From Actinomycetospora lutea (GTDB lineage Bacteria; Actinomycetota; Actinomycetes; Mycobacteriales; Pseudonocardiaceae), in the NCBI RefSeq assembly GCF_028737205.1, contig NZ_JAQZAL010000002.1:186001-250000 (forward strand): 64,000 bases of DNA. The letters run 5' to 3'. The notes beneath the pieces are model-generated. The model saw only the letters and a program-made list of their open reading frames with translations, was not told the DNA's origin and did no database searches. The translations under genes and the position numbers were made by a program. Positions 1-11,105 of this stretch are shown piece after piece; positions within the stretch are counted from its first letter, which is position 1, and each line of letters begins with the position of its first letter.

Positions 1-201
1 CATGAGCACCAGTGCGACCAGCACGAGCGCCATCGGGACGTGGCGCCACCGGCCGGGGCCCTTCGGGGCCACGCGCTCGAGCAGCGCGAGGTTGGTGAAG
101 CGCATCGTGTAGCGCTGCCGGCGCCGGTTGATCCACCAGTAGCCGACCGCCAGCGCGGCCACGACCAGCAGGAACAGGAACCACCAGGGGTGCGCGAACA
201 T
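1..201 (-). CDS. VWA-domain membrane protein (BatA-like), N-terminal fragment cut by the window edge
   Basis: Only the first 67 residues are visible. They begin MFAHPWWFLFLLVV, run through one hydrophobic segment (about residues 5-22), a basic stretch containing NRRRQRYTMRF, and enter a second hydrophobic segment at the edge. This is the usual start of membrane-anchored von Willebrand factor A proteins encoded after moxR and DUF58 genes. The ATG overlaps the stop of the DUF58 gene as TGATG, so the two are probably translationally coupled. The VWA domain itself with its MIDAS motif lies outside the window, so the family call rests on the N-terminus and gene order. Confidence 0.75.
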   Translation of the reverse strand, partial: MFAHPWWFLFLLVVAALAVGYWWINRRRQRYTMRFTNLALLERVAPKGPGRWRHVPMALVLVALVLM

Positions 202-1319
202 CAGCGCCTCACCCCCGTGCCGGTCCCCACCGTCTCGGGCACGCGCCCCGTCGTCGCCCCGCCGGACCAGCCCCGCTTGCGGGCCACGGCGAAGCGCACG
301 ACGTCGGCGATCCAGTCGCGGTCGGTGCGCAGCACGAGGTGCCCGGCGCCGCAGGCGCGCAGGGCCGCGGCGACGCGCTCGCGGTGGGCGGCGGCCTCGG
401 CGGCGAAGCGGCGGCGCAGCGTGGGGGTGGTGGTGACCTCGCGGTGCCGCCCGGTCTCGGGGTCGGCGAGCACGACCGTGCCGACGTCGGGGAGCTCCTC
501 GTCGCGCGGGTCGACGACCTCGACGGCGAGCAGGTCGTGGCGCGCGCGCAGGGCCCGCATCGCGCGCTCCCAGTCGACGTCGCCGAGGAAGTCCGACACG
601 ACGACGACCAGCCCCCGGCGCCGCGGCGGGCGGCGCAGGGCCTCGAGCGCGCCGGGCAGGTCGCCGCGCGTGCCCTCCGGTGCGGGGCGGGTGGACGCGA
701 TCCGGCGCAGCAGGTCGCGCGTGGCCGCGTCGCCGCCGCGGGCGGGCAGGCGCAGCGTCTCGGCGCCGGTGGCGACGACGGCGCCGATGCGGTTGCCGCC
801 GCCCCGGGTCAGGTGCGCGACGGCGGCGCAGGCGGCGACGGCGAGGTCGCGCTTCTCGCAGGCCGCGGTGCCGAAGTCGAGGCTCGGCGAGAGGTCGACG
901 ACGAGCTGGGTCTCCAGCTCGCGGTCGGCGATCGTCTCGCGGATGTGGGGCTCGGTGGTGCGCGCGGTGACCGACCAGTCCATGCGCCGCACGTCGTCGC
1001 CGGGCTGGTAGACCCGCGGCTCGCCGGCCTCGGTGCCCGGTCCGGGGACGAGGCCCAGGTGGTTGCCCTGCAGCAGCCCGTCGAGGCGGCGCCGGACGGT
1101 GAGCTCGAGCGTGCGCAGGGACGCCGAGAGCCGCGCCTGGGTGCGCTCCCCGGCCACCTCGCCCGGGCCGGACGGCACCGGCGAGGTCGGCGGCGGCGCC
1201 CACGACGGGCGCGGACCGCCGGCCGGGCTCTCCGCCGGCGGCGCGGCCGGCGGTCGCGGCCCGGGTTCGGGGACCTGCGCGGAGGGTGTCTCGTCGGGCG
1301 GGTCCCCCGGGGACGTCAC
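201..1319 (-). CDS. DUF58 domain-containing protein
   Basis: 372 residues from a GTG start that overlaps the moxR stop (GTGA). Roughly the first 55 residues are a Pro/Gly-rich disordered leader. The DUF58 core follows, recognised by the block YQPGDDVRRMDWSVTARTTE and by RGLVVVVSDFLGDVDWERAM, which resembles a VWA-like fold. These proteins are encoded with MoxR AAA+ ATPases and VWA membrane proteins and are thought to form a chaperone-like or envelope-stress complex; the biochemical role is not established. The order moxR - DUF58 - VWA matches Rv1479-Rv1481 of M. tuberculosis from memory. The antisense strand is also open over long stretches, but only this frame has family motifs. Confidence 0.9.
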   Translation of the reverse strand: MTSPGDPPDETPSAQVPEPGPRPPAAPPAESPAGGPRPSWAPPPTSPVPSGPGEVAGERTQARLSASLRTLELTVRRRLDGLLQGNHLGLVPGPGTEAGEPRVYQPGDDVRRMDWSVTARTTEPHIRETIADRELETQLVVDLSPSLDFGTAACEKRDLAVAACAAVAHLTRGGGNRIGAVVATGAETLRLPARGGDAATRDLLRRIASTRPAPEGTRGDLPGALEALRRPPRRRGLVVVVSDFLGDVDWERAMRALRARHDLLAVEVVDPRDEELPDVGTVVLADPETGRHREVTTTPTLRRRFAAEAAAHRERVAAALRACGAGHLVLRTDRDWIADVVRFAVARKRGWSGGATTGRVPETVGTGTGVRR

Positions 1320-2428
1320 CGCCCCGCCGCCGGCACGGGCGCCGGACCCATCCCGACCGGGCGGGCCGACACCTGCGGCAGCGGGACGGTCTGCAGGACG
1401 CGGGTGACGACGTGGTCGACCGGCACGCCGTCGGCGAGCGCGTCGTAGGAGAGAACGAGGCGGTGGCGCAGCACGTCCGGCGCGATGTCGACGACGTCCT
1501 GCGGCAGCACGTAGTCGCGGCCGCGGACCAGCGCGAGGGCCCGCGCGCCGGCGATGATGCCCAGCGAGGCGCGCGGCGAGGCCCCGTAGGCCACCCAGCC
1601 GCCGACGTCGCCCATCCCGTGCTCGGCGGGCGAGCGCGTCGCCACGACCAGGCGCACGACGTAGTCGACGAGCGCGTGGTGGACGAACACCTGGGACGCC
1701 ACGTCCTGCAGGCGGCGCAGCTCGACGGGGTCGAGGACGCGGTGCGGCGACGGCGGGCTCACGCCCATCCGGTAGACGATCTCGCGCTCCTCGTCGGCCG
1801 TCGGGTACTCGACGAGGATCTTGAACAGGAAGCGGTCGCGCTGCGCCTCGGGGAGCGGGTAGACGCCCTCGTTCTCGATCGGGTTCTGGGTGGCGAGCAC
1901 GAGGAACGGGTCGGGCATCGCGTGGGTCTCGCCGCCGATGGAGACGTGGCGCTCGGCCATCACCTCGAGCATCGCCGACTGCACCTTCGCCGGCGCGCGG
2001 TTGATCTCGTCGGCGAGCACGAAGTTGGACACCACCGGGCCCAGCTCGACGTCGAACTCCTCGCGGCCCTGCCGGTAGATCCGCGTGCCGAGGATGTCGG
2101 CGGGCACGAGGTCGGGCGTGAACTGGATGCGGGCGAACGACCCGCCCACCACGCGCGCGAACGTCTCCACCGCGAGGGTCTTGGCCACGCCGGGCACGCC
2201 CTCGAGCAGCAGGTGCCCCTTGGCGAGCAGGCCGACGAGCATCCGCTCGACCAGGCGGTCCTGGCCGACGATGACGCGCTTGACCTCGAGCACGGTGCGC
2301 TCGAGCTGCTCGGCGTCGTGGGCCGGGGTCGAGGGCGCGCCCGAGCCGGAGCCCGGTGACGCCGGGGGCGTCGGCGATCCCGACGGGCCCTGTCGGCCGG
2401 TCGGCCCCGTCTCCGTGGGCTCGGTCAC
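1316..2428 (-). CDS. moxR: MoxR-family AAA+ ATPase
   Basis: 370 residues. GTG at 2428 is chosen because AGAGAGG lies just upstream; longer readings in the same frame give low-complexity sequence. A Ser/Gly/Pro-rich leader of about 35 residues precedes the AAA+ core. Walker A is GVPGVAKT (about residues 77-84), Walker B is FVLADE (about 136-141), followed by INRAPAKVQSAMLEVM, the hallmark MoxR block. The C-terminal lid domain is complete. MoxR ATPases act as chaperones for VWA-domain proteins. Here the gene heads a coupled three-gene operon with DUF58 and VWA partners. A 32-nt hairpin repeat lies upstream, separating it from the peptidoglycan hydrolase gene. Confidence 0.93.
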   Translation of the reverse strand: MTEPTETGPTGRQGPSGSPTPPASPGSGSGAPSTPAHDAEQLERTVLEVKRVIVGQDRLVERMLVGLLAKGHLLLEGVPGVAKTLAVETFARVVGGSFARIQFTPDLVPADILGTRIYRQGREEFDVELGPVVSNFVLADEINRAPAKVQSAMLEVMAERHVSIGGETHAMPDPFLVLATQNPIENEGVYPLPEAQRDRFLFKILVEYPTADEEREIVYRMGVSPPSPHRVLDPVELRRLQDVASQVFVHHALVDYVVRLVVATRSPAEHGMGDVGGWVAYGASPRASLGIIAGARALALVRGRDYVLPQDVVDIAPDVLRHRLVLSYDALADGVPVDHVVTRVLQTVPLPQVSARPVGMGPAPVPAAGR

Positions 2429-2543
2429 CGCTGTCCCTCTCTGGTCGGCGCTCGCTCCGCACCCGCCGGGCGGGTGCCTCCGGGGCGGCACGCTACCCGC
2501 CGGTCCACCAGGCAACTCGTCGGCCGGTGAGGGCGCGGTGAAT

Positions 2544-2575
2544 GCGGCACGCAGCGCAGCGGAGCTGCCGCGCCG
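2544..2575. repeat. 32-nt hairpin-forming dispersed repeat, copy F1
   Basis: The 32 bases are identical to 12015-12046. The sequence contains GCGGCA...TGCCGC as a 6-bp inverted repeat around a GC-rich loop. Its core ACGCAGCGCAGCGGAGCT differs by one base from the core of the repeat at 63709-63739. It lies about 16 nt past the stop of the NlpC/P60 gene. It may work as a transcription terminator, but there is no T tract. It is part of the repeat family described in the findings. Confidence 0.7.
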
Positions 2576-2590
2576 CACGCCGTGACCAGC

Positions 2591-3943
2591 TCACACCAGC
2601 CGGGTGACCGTCGGGACGATCTCGTCGTCGAACCGCACGGACGCGATCCGCACGGTCGCGCCCGACTCGGGGGCCTCGACCATCTGGTCGCCGCCCAGAT
2701 AGAGGGCGACGTGGTGCACGGCGCCCTGCCCGTCGTCGTCGGCCCAGAAGAGCAGATCTCCCGGCCGGCGGTCCTCGAGCGCCACCCGCTGCCCGGCGTC
2801 GGCCTGGTAGCCGCTGTAGTGCGGCAGGTCCTTCCCGGCCGCCGCAAAGGCGTAGATCATCAGCCCCGAGCAGTCGAAGCCGGTCTTCTCGTAGTCGCCG
2901 TGGGCGTCGGCCACCCCGCCGTCGCGGATGCCCTGGGTCGGCCCGGCGGCGTCCCCGCCGCCCCAGGCGTAGACGACGCCGAGCTGCGAGAGCGCGCGCT
3001 CGAGGACCGTGCGCACCTCGTCGGTCATCCCGTCGGTGGCGATGCCGGCGGCGGCCAGCGGGTCCTCGTCGGTGCCGGCCCGGGCCGCGAGCCCCGCCGT
3101 CGCGGCCCGCCGGACCCGGGCGTCGCGGGCGGTCGCCGCCGCGTCGAAGGCCTCGGCGCGGTCGCGCTGGGCGGCGAGCGCGGGGTCGGCGTCCTCGAGC
3201 GTGCGCAGGCGGGCCTCGGCGGCGCCGCGCCGGGCGGTGAGGTCGCGCAGCTGCGCCTGCTGCGCGTCGGTGTCGGCGCGGACCCGGCCGAGCGCGGCGT
3301 CGGCCGCCTCCCTGGCCGCGGCGGCGCGGGCGGCGGCGTCATCGGCGGCGATCCGGGCGGCGCGGGCCCGGGAGTCGGCGTTGGCGGCCTCGATCCGGGC
3401 GCGCTCGGCGCCGTCGAGGGCGGCCCGCTGGTCGGCGGTGACGACGTCGCGCAGGTGCGCCCGCGCGGCGACGTCGGCGGGGCCCGAGGAGCCCGAGAGC
3501 ACCGAGAGCGGCCCGAGGACGTCGGCCTGCTGGAACCACGCGGCGATCCAGGCGTCGACCTCGACGCGGGCCCGCTCGGCGGCCGCGGCGGCGGCGTCGG
3601 CCCCGCGGCGGCGCTCCTCGGCGGCCCGGCGGGCGTCGTCGGCCTGACGGCGGGCGGCGGCGTCGTCGGCGAGGGCGCGGTTGGCGAGCTCCTGGCGCTT
3701 GCCGAGGTCGGCGGTGAGGCGGTCGAGATCCGCGCGGGCGGTGGCGATGCGCGCGACGAGCGAGCCGGCCTCGTCGGCGGGGTCCCCAGGCTCCGGCGTC
3801 GCGCTCGGCGTCGGGCTCGGCGTCGGGGTCGGGGTGGGGGTCGGCGGCGCGGCGAGGGCCGGTGGGATCAGCGTCAGCGTCGTCGTGAGCACCGCGGCGA
3901 CCACGGCCGGGGCCGCGAGCACGCCGCGGACCACACCCCGCAC
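2591..3943 (-). CDS. Secreted NlpC/P60 peptidoglycan endopeptidase (RipA-like architecture)
   Basis: 450 residues from GTG at 3943, chosen because GGAGG lies 5 nt upstream and a signal peptide starts exactly there (hydrophobic run, cleavage probably after PALA, about residue 31). A Pro/Thr-rich linker follows, then about 250 residues of Ala/Arg/Glu-rich coiled coil, then the NlpC/P60 domain in the last 125 residues. The catalytic Cys is in FDCSGLMIYAF and the His in GAVHHVALYLG. Such enzymes cut D-Glu-mDAP bonds in peptidoglycan during cell separation; the coiled coil probably regulates activity. Its position between moxR and acn corresponds to ripA/ripB in mycobacteria. The coiled-coil part shows strong six-frame openness from its codon bias. 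Confidence 0.92.
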   Translation of the reverse strand: MRGVVRGVLAAPAVVAAVLTTTLTLIPPALAAPPTPTPTPTPSPTPSATPEPGDPADEAGSLVARIATARADLDRLTADLGKRQELANRALADDAAARRQADDARRAAEERRRGADAAAAAAERARVEVDAWIAAWFQQADVLGPLSVLSGSSGPADVAARAHLRDVVTADQRAALDGAERARIEAANADSRARAARIAADDAAARAAAAREAADAALGRVRADTDAQQAQLRDLTARRGAAEARLRTLEDADPALAAQRDRAEAFDAAATARDARVRRAATAGLAARAGTDEDPLAAAGIATDGMTDEVRTVLERALSQLGVVYAWGGGDAAGPTQGIRDGGVADAHGDYEKTGFDCSGLMIYAFAAAGKDLPHYSGYQADAGQRVALEDRRPGDLLFWADDDGQGAVHHVALYLGGDQMVEAPESGATVRIASVRFDDEIVPTVTRLV

Positions 3944-4132
3944 GCCGTCCTCCGCTCCCCCGATCGCTCCCCCGGTGCGGCCGCGCCCATGACACGGCCG
4001 CGAGGAGCCTCGCGGCCCGTCGCCCCGCGGCCGGGCTCCGACACGCGGTGGTGTGGCGTGAATCGCCCGCTCGTGGGGCATCCGGAGGGCTCACCGGCGG
4101 CGTCGGGACGACCACGGAGGGGTGGCCGGTCG

Positions 4133-4138
4133 TAGGCT
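4133..4138 (+). promoter_or_regulatory. Candidate -10 element for acnA
   Basis: TAGGCT matches the TAGGNT -10 form seen before several other genes in this window. It would start transcription near 4145 and give an untranslated leader of about 190 nt before acnA, unlike the leaderless genes downstream. No convincing -35 is visible. Confidence 0.4.
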
Positions 4139-4337
4139 GGTGAGGCGGGAGTGCGGCAGTCGAGAGGGTGCGCAAGACTCCCGCCCGACCCCCGGGTCAC
4201 GCGTCGTCACTGCGCCGACCGGACCACCACCCGGACCGGCCCGGCCTGCTCCGGCGCCGCCGCCGGGACCGCAGCGACCCCGGGACGCGGCCGACCACCA
4301 CTCGCCGCGACCGCGAGGAACGAGGAGGAACGTGTCC

Positions 4338-7178
<2,841 letters not shown>

Positions 7179-7219
7179 CGGCGGTCGCGCGCAGGTCCTC
7201 CTGCGCGCCCCCGCGACGA

Positions 7220-7265
7220 ACGAACGGCGCTCTCGCTGCTGGCGAGCAGCGAGAGCGCCGTTCGT
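7220..7265. terminator. Strong bidirectional hairpin terminator
   Basis: A perfect 21-bp stem (7220-7240 with 7245-7265) closes a GGCG tetraloop. It lies 41 nt after the acnA stop and 50 nt after the stop of the convergent siderophore-interacting protein gene. There is no U tract, which is usual for high-GC actinomycete terminators. Its symmetry suits termination from both sides. Confidence 0.85.
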
Positions 7266-7315
7266 CCCTCCGGGTCGGCGCGTCCGGGTGCTCGCGCTCC
7301 TGCGGGCGGGCGAGC

Positions 7316-8158
7316 TCAGTCCTCGGCGGACTCGGCGGTGCCGTCGATCGCGGCGCGCACCTCCTGCTCCTCGGTGCGTCCGCGGCGCCAGTAGCCGGTG
7401 AAGCACACGTCGCGCTTGTCGACGCCGCGCTCCCGCACGACGTGGCGGCGCATCGCCCTGACCTCCGAGGCCTCGCCGGCCAGCCACACGTAGGGGCGCT
7501 CGCCGGGGAAGGTGAGCGCGCGGAGCCGCTCGGCGAGCGTGTCGGGCGTCGTCCAGTGGGTGGTGACGTCCCCGGCGCTCGCCCACGTCTGCTGCTCGGT
7601 GACGTCCCGGACGCTCGCGAGGACGGTCGCGCGCCGGCCGGGCGGCAGGGCCTCGACGATCGCGCCGATCGCCGGCACCGCGGTCTCGTCGCCCGCCAGC
7701 ACGATGCCGTCGTGCTCGTCGCGCGGCGCGTAGAGGCCGTAGGGGCCGGTGAAGGCGAGGTGCTCGCCGGGGGCGGCGCGCAGCGCCCAGTCGCGCGCCG
7801 GGCCCTCGTCGTGCAGGACGAAGTCGACGTCGATCTCGACCGGGTCCTCGCGGCGCTGCCGCAGGGTGAACGTGCGCATGGGCGGGCGGAGGTCGTCGGG
7901 CATGGCGAGGTAGCGGCGGAACCAGCCGGTGATGTCGGGCGCGTCGCCGTCGTCGTCGACGAGCGGGGGCAGGTGGGGCTCGACCTCGTCGGGACGCGGG
8001 AAGAACAGCTTCATGTAGCCGTCGGGGGCGACGACGGGGAGATCCGCGAGCTCGGGGCCCGCCACCGTCACCCGCAGCACCCGGGGGGTCGGACGGGCCA
8101 CGGCCCGGACCACCGCGCGCCGCAACCGGACCTCCGGACGTGTCGACGCCGCCGTCAC
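7316..8158 (-). CDS. Siderophore-interacting protein (FAD/NAD(P)H ferric-siderophore reductase family)
   Basis: 280 residues from GTG 8158, preceded by GGAAGG; an in-frame GTG at 8176 is an alternative. The N-terminal FAD-binding barrel carries RPPMRTFTLR (about 91-100) and the family motif HDEGPARDWA. The C-terminal NAD(P)H-binding half has LAGDETAVPA (about 154-163) and ends in FTGYWRRGR. Members reduce Fe(III)-siderophores in the cytoplasm to release iron. A DtxR/IdeR-like box lies 21 nt upstream of the start, in agreement with iron regulation. No siderophore synthesis or uptake gene is visible nearby. Confidence 0.92.
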   Translation of the reverse strand: MTAASTRPEVRLRRAVVRAVARPTPRVLRVTVAGPELADLPVVAPDGYMKLFFPRPDEVEPHLPPLVDDDGDAPDITGWFRRYLAMPDDLRPPMRTFTLRQRREDPVEIDVDFVLHDEGPARDWALRAAPGEHLAFTGPYGLYAPRDEHDGIVLAGDETAVPAIGAIVEALPPGRRATVLASVRDVTEQQTWASAGDVTTHWTTPDTLAERLRALTFPGERPYVWLAGEASEVRAMRRHVVRERGVDKRDVCFTGYWRRGRTEEQEVRAAIDGTAESAED

Positions 8159-8178
8159 TCGCTCCCCTTCCGTCACCG

Positions 8179-8197
8179 CCAGGTGAGGTCACCCTAA
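8179..8197 (-). promoter_or_regulatory. Candidate IdeR/DtxR iron box
   Basis: On the minus strand the 19-mer TTAGGGTGACCTCACCTGG resembles the DtxR/IdeR consensus TTAGGTTAGSCTAACCTAA. The left half is a close match and the right half is weaker. It lies between the divergent siderophore-interacting protein gene and the aldolase gene. The match was judged by eye and not scored. Confidence 0.55.
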
Positions 8198-8254
8198 CTC
8201 GCGCATGCCGATCGACGCGCCGGTCAACCCTCGCCCCAGAGGGAAGGAGTAGCG

Positions 8255-9268
8255 ATGACACTGCAGGAGACCGCGCGCGAGATCCTCGCCGACGGCAAGG
8301 GCATCCTCGCCGCCGACGAGAGCACCGGGACGATCACCAAGCGGCTCGACGCGGTCGGCATCGAGTCCACCGAGGAGACGCGCCGCCGGTACCGCGACCT
8401 GCTGTTCACCACCGAGGACGTCGAGCAGCGCCTCGGCGGCGTGATCCTCTACGACGAGACCGTCCGGCAGGACGCGCTCGACGGCACGGGGATGGTCGAC
8501 CTCCTGCGCCGGCGCGGGATCGTGCCCGGCATCAAGGTCGACGCGGGCGCCAAGGACCTGGCCGGCTTCCCCGGCGAGAAGGTCACCGAGGGCCTCGACG
8601 GGCTGCGCGAACGGTTCGCGGAGTACGCCGACCTCGGGCTGCGCTTCGCCAAGTGGCGCTCGGTGATCTCGGTGTCCGACACCCTGCCGAGCGCGACCGC
8701 GATCGAGCTCAACGCCACCGGTCAGGCCCGCTACGCCGCGCTGGCCCAGGAGGCGGGCCTCGTGCCGATCGTCGAGCCCGAGTCGATCATGGACGGCGAC
8801 CACGGGATCGAGCGCTCGGCCGAGGTCACCGAGCTGGTGCTCGCGGCGACGATCGAGGCGCTGCGCCGCCAGCGGGTCGCGCTGGAGGGCGTGCTGGTGA
8901 AGACCAACATGGTCGTCTCCGGCTACGCCGGCCCCGACCAGGCCGGCCCGGACGAGGTCGCCGACCGCACCCTCGCGGTGCTGTACCGCACCATCCCGGC
9001 CGCCGTGCCCGGCGTCGTGTTCCTCTCCGGGGGCCAGGAGGACGCGCAGGCCAACGCGAACCTCGACGCGATCGCCCGGCGCGGGTCGCAGCCCTGGACC
9101 GTGAGCTTCTCCTACGCCCGCGCGCTGCAGGGCCGTCCGATGGCGATCTGGGCGGGCGCCGAGGAGAACGTCGCCGCGGCCCAGCACGCGTTCGCCGAGC
9201 GGCTGCACCTCACGGGGGCGGCGAACCGCGGCGAGTGGAGCGCCGACGAGGAGCGCGCCGCCTCCTGA
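8255..9268 (+). CDS. fba: Class I fructose-bisphosphate aldolase
   Basis: 337 residues. ATG 8255 follows GAAGGAGTAGCG. The protein matches the class I (Schiff-base) family: GILAADESTGTITKRL at the N-terminus, Lys216 in LEGVLVKTNMV as the Schiff-base lysine, and GVVFLSGGQ near the C-terminus. It cleaves fructose-1,6-bisphosphate to DHAP and glyceraldehyde-3-phosphate without a metal. It shares its upstream region with the iron-box-controlled flavoprotein gene, so iron-dependent expression is possible but unproven. Its stop lies 11 nt from the stop of the convergent acyltransferase gene. Confidence 0.95.
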   Translation: MTLQETAREILADGKGILAADESTGTITKRLDAVGIESTEETRRRYRDLLFTTEDVEQRLGGVILYDETVRQDALDGTGMVDLLRRRGIVPGIKVDAGAKDLAGFPGEKVTEGLDGLRERFAEYADLGLRFAKWRSVISVSDTLPSATAIELNATGQARYAALAQEAGLVPIVEPESIMDGDHGIERSAEVTELVLAATIEALRRQRVALEGVLVKTNMVVSGYAGPDQAGPDEVADRTLAVLYRTIPAAVPGVVFLSGGQEDAQANANLDAIARRGSQPWTVSFSYARALQGRPMAIWAGAEENVAAAQHAFAERLHLTGAANRGEWSADEERAAS

Positions 9269-9279
9269 GGACCCGGTGA

Positions 9280-11082
9280 TCAGGCGCGCCGGGGAGCGCG
9301 GGGACCGAGCAGCGCCGCGATCTCGTCGACGGCCCGGCGCAGCTCGGTCGCGAAGCGCTCCATCTGCTCGCCGACGGCGGCCGGCGTGCTCAGGTGCACC
9401 ACCAGCCGCTCGGGCAGGAGCACGTAGGCGACCCCGATGCACTGGGTGCTCGTCGACCCGAACCCGAAGACCCGCACGTGCTGCGAGGGCGCCGAGCTGG
9501 TGGACAGGTAGTCGTCGCGCATGACCCGCCAGCCCGGCGAGTCGACGACGGCCAGCGGCTCGCTCGCCCCGATCTCGCCGCCGCGGCGCTGCTGGATCAG
9601 CGAGAGCTCCCAGAGGTGCTGCTCGGGCGCGTGGCCGGCCTGGCACTCCTGGGCCCGCCCGACGTGGGCCGCGGCGGCGGCGTCGAACGCCTCCCGGCGG
9701 CGCGCGTCGTCCGCACCGGGGTCCTCCATCGCGGCGGTGAACGCCAGGATCTCCGGCGTCACCACCCGCATGGCCTCGGTGCGCCCGTGGTGGAACTGCA
9801 GCGTCGCGATCGACTCGTAGGTCGCGCCCACGAAGCCCTTCGCGCGCACGTGGGCGAGCTGGTAGGCCATCTGCACGAAGGCGTCGGGCGAGACACCCAG
9901 CGTCTTGACGCGGTCGGCGCCGAGGTCGTCGAACACCACGAGCCGGGTGGCGACCGACGCGGTGAACCGCGCGAAGTCCTCCCCCGCGGCCCGGATGTCG
10001 GCGGCGCGCTCCTCGGTCACCACGAACGGCAGCGGCTCGGCGGCCGGGACGCCCTGCGCGCGCGCCCCGAGGTTCGCCGCGTGCTCCGCCGTGGACGCCC
10101 CGAGCATCCCGTCGACCAGCGCGAGCACCGTCGTGCCGTCGAGGCGGCAGTGCTCGGTGTTGATGCCGGCGGTGCCGTCCGGGAACACGATGAACGTGAC
10201 GGCCTTGTCGAACCACCGGTCCGCGCTGTCCCCGCCCAGCAGCTGCTTGCCCACCGCCACGTCGTCCTCCGGCCGGCTGTCCTCGAGCGCCACGCAGAAC
10301 AGCGCGGTCTCGAGGTCGTCCAGTGCGGCCTCGTTGCCCTCCGCGAGCAGCGCCCGCCGGCTCGCCGCCCACGCCGCGCGGGCCTTGGTCGTCAGCCGCC
10401 CGACGCCCGGGCCGCGGCTCTCCCCCACCCGCGCCCGGATCGCTCGCAGCCCCTCGGCGATCTCGTCGGCCGTGTGCGCGGTGCCGTCGGGCCCGAGCAC
10501 GTCCATCCGGAACGCGTGCCCGCGGACGAGCACGACGACGTGGCGCGCGCGGGAGGGCCCGGGCCAGGCGTCGGTGTACGGGGTGCGGGCGGTGTCCTGG
10601 TCGTCGCCGGGGATGCGCGTGGCGGAGAACAGGAACTTGTGCTGCTCCATGGTCATCGGCGCGCCCTTGCGGGTCGCCGGCGGCAGCGTCTCGGTGTCGA
10701 CCCGGTGCTTGTGGTCGAGCGCGCCGAGCACGAGCCCCGCGGCCCGCGACGCCTGGTCGGTGGCGTCGGGGTCGTCGGCGAACAGGAAGAAGAAGTTGGC
10801 GTTGAGCGCGATCCGGTCCCGGCGCCCCAGGTAGCGCGACTCCCAGAAGTCGTCGAGCCAGCTGTGGGTGGCGGGGTCGGCGTCGTAGGCCTCGAGCGCG
10901 GCCTGCAGGACGGGGCCGGGCCCGTCGGGGCGCAGCAGCTGGTCGACGGCCTCGCGCGTGGCCGCCCGCTGCTCGGCGTCGAGCAGCGGCTCGCTCCACG
11001 CGAGGAACTGCGCGGCGCTGGCGGCGAGGGTCGGCACCGGGACCCGGGGCAGGTCGTCCTCGGCGTCGAACGTGCCGGTCAT
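9280..11082 (-). CDS. Choline/carnitine O-acyltransferase family protein
   Basis: 600 residues; ATG 11082 with GGAGG 8 nt upstream. The length and motifs fit the carnitine/choline acyltransferase family. The catalytic His is probably H311 in NTEHCRLDGTTVL (compare the family pattern EHxxxDG). LTTKARAAWAASRRAL precedes it as in carnitine acyltransferases, and KGFVGATYESIATLQFHHGR and ARVSTSS-type STSSAP near the C-terminus correspond to substrate-binding segments. The enzyme would move acyl groups between CoA and a hydroxylated quaternary amine. It follows a 2OG-Fe(II) oxygenase gene in the same direction, 23 nt apart, so the two are probably one operon. Bacterial members are uncommon and the substrate is unknown. 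Confidence 0.82.
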   Translation of the reverse strand: MTGTFDAEDDLPRVPVPTLAASAAQFLAWSEPLLDAEQRAATREAVDQLLRPDGPGPVLQAALEAYDADPATHSWLDDFWESRYLGRRDRIALNANFFFLFADDPDATDQASRAAGLVLGALDHKHRVDTETLPPATRKGAPMTMEQHKFLFSATRIPGDDQDTARTPYTDAWPGPSRARHVVVLVRGHAFRMDVLGPDGTAHTADEIAEGLRAIRARVGESRGPGVGRLTTKARAAWAASRRALLAEGNEAALDDLETALFCVALEDSRPEDDVAVGKQLLGGDSADRWFDKAVTFIVFPDGTAGINTEHCRLDGTTVLALVDGMLGASTAEHAANLGARAQGVPAAEPLPFVVTEERAADIRAAGEDFARFTASVATRLVVFDDLGADRVKTLGVSPDAFVQMAYQLAHVRAKGFVGATYESIATLQFHHGRTEAMRVVTPEILAFTAAMEDPGADDARRREAFDAAAAAHVGRAQECQAGHAPEQHLWELSLIQQRRGGEIGASEPLAVVDSPGWRVMRDDYLSTSSAPSQHVRVFGFGSTSTQCIGVAYVLLPERLVVHLSTPAAVGEQMERFATELRRAVDEIAALLGPRAPRRA

Positions 11083-11105
11083 GGGCGGTCCTCCGGGGGT
11101 GGGGA

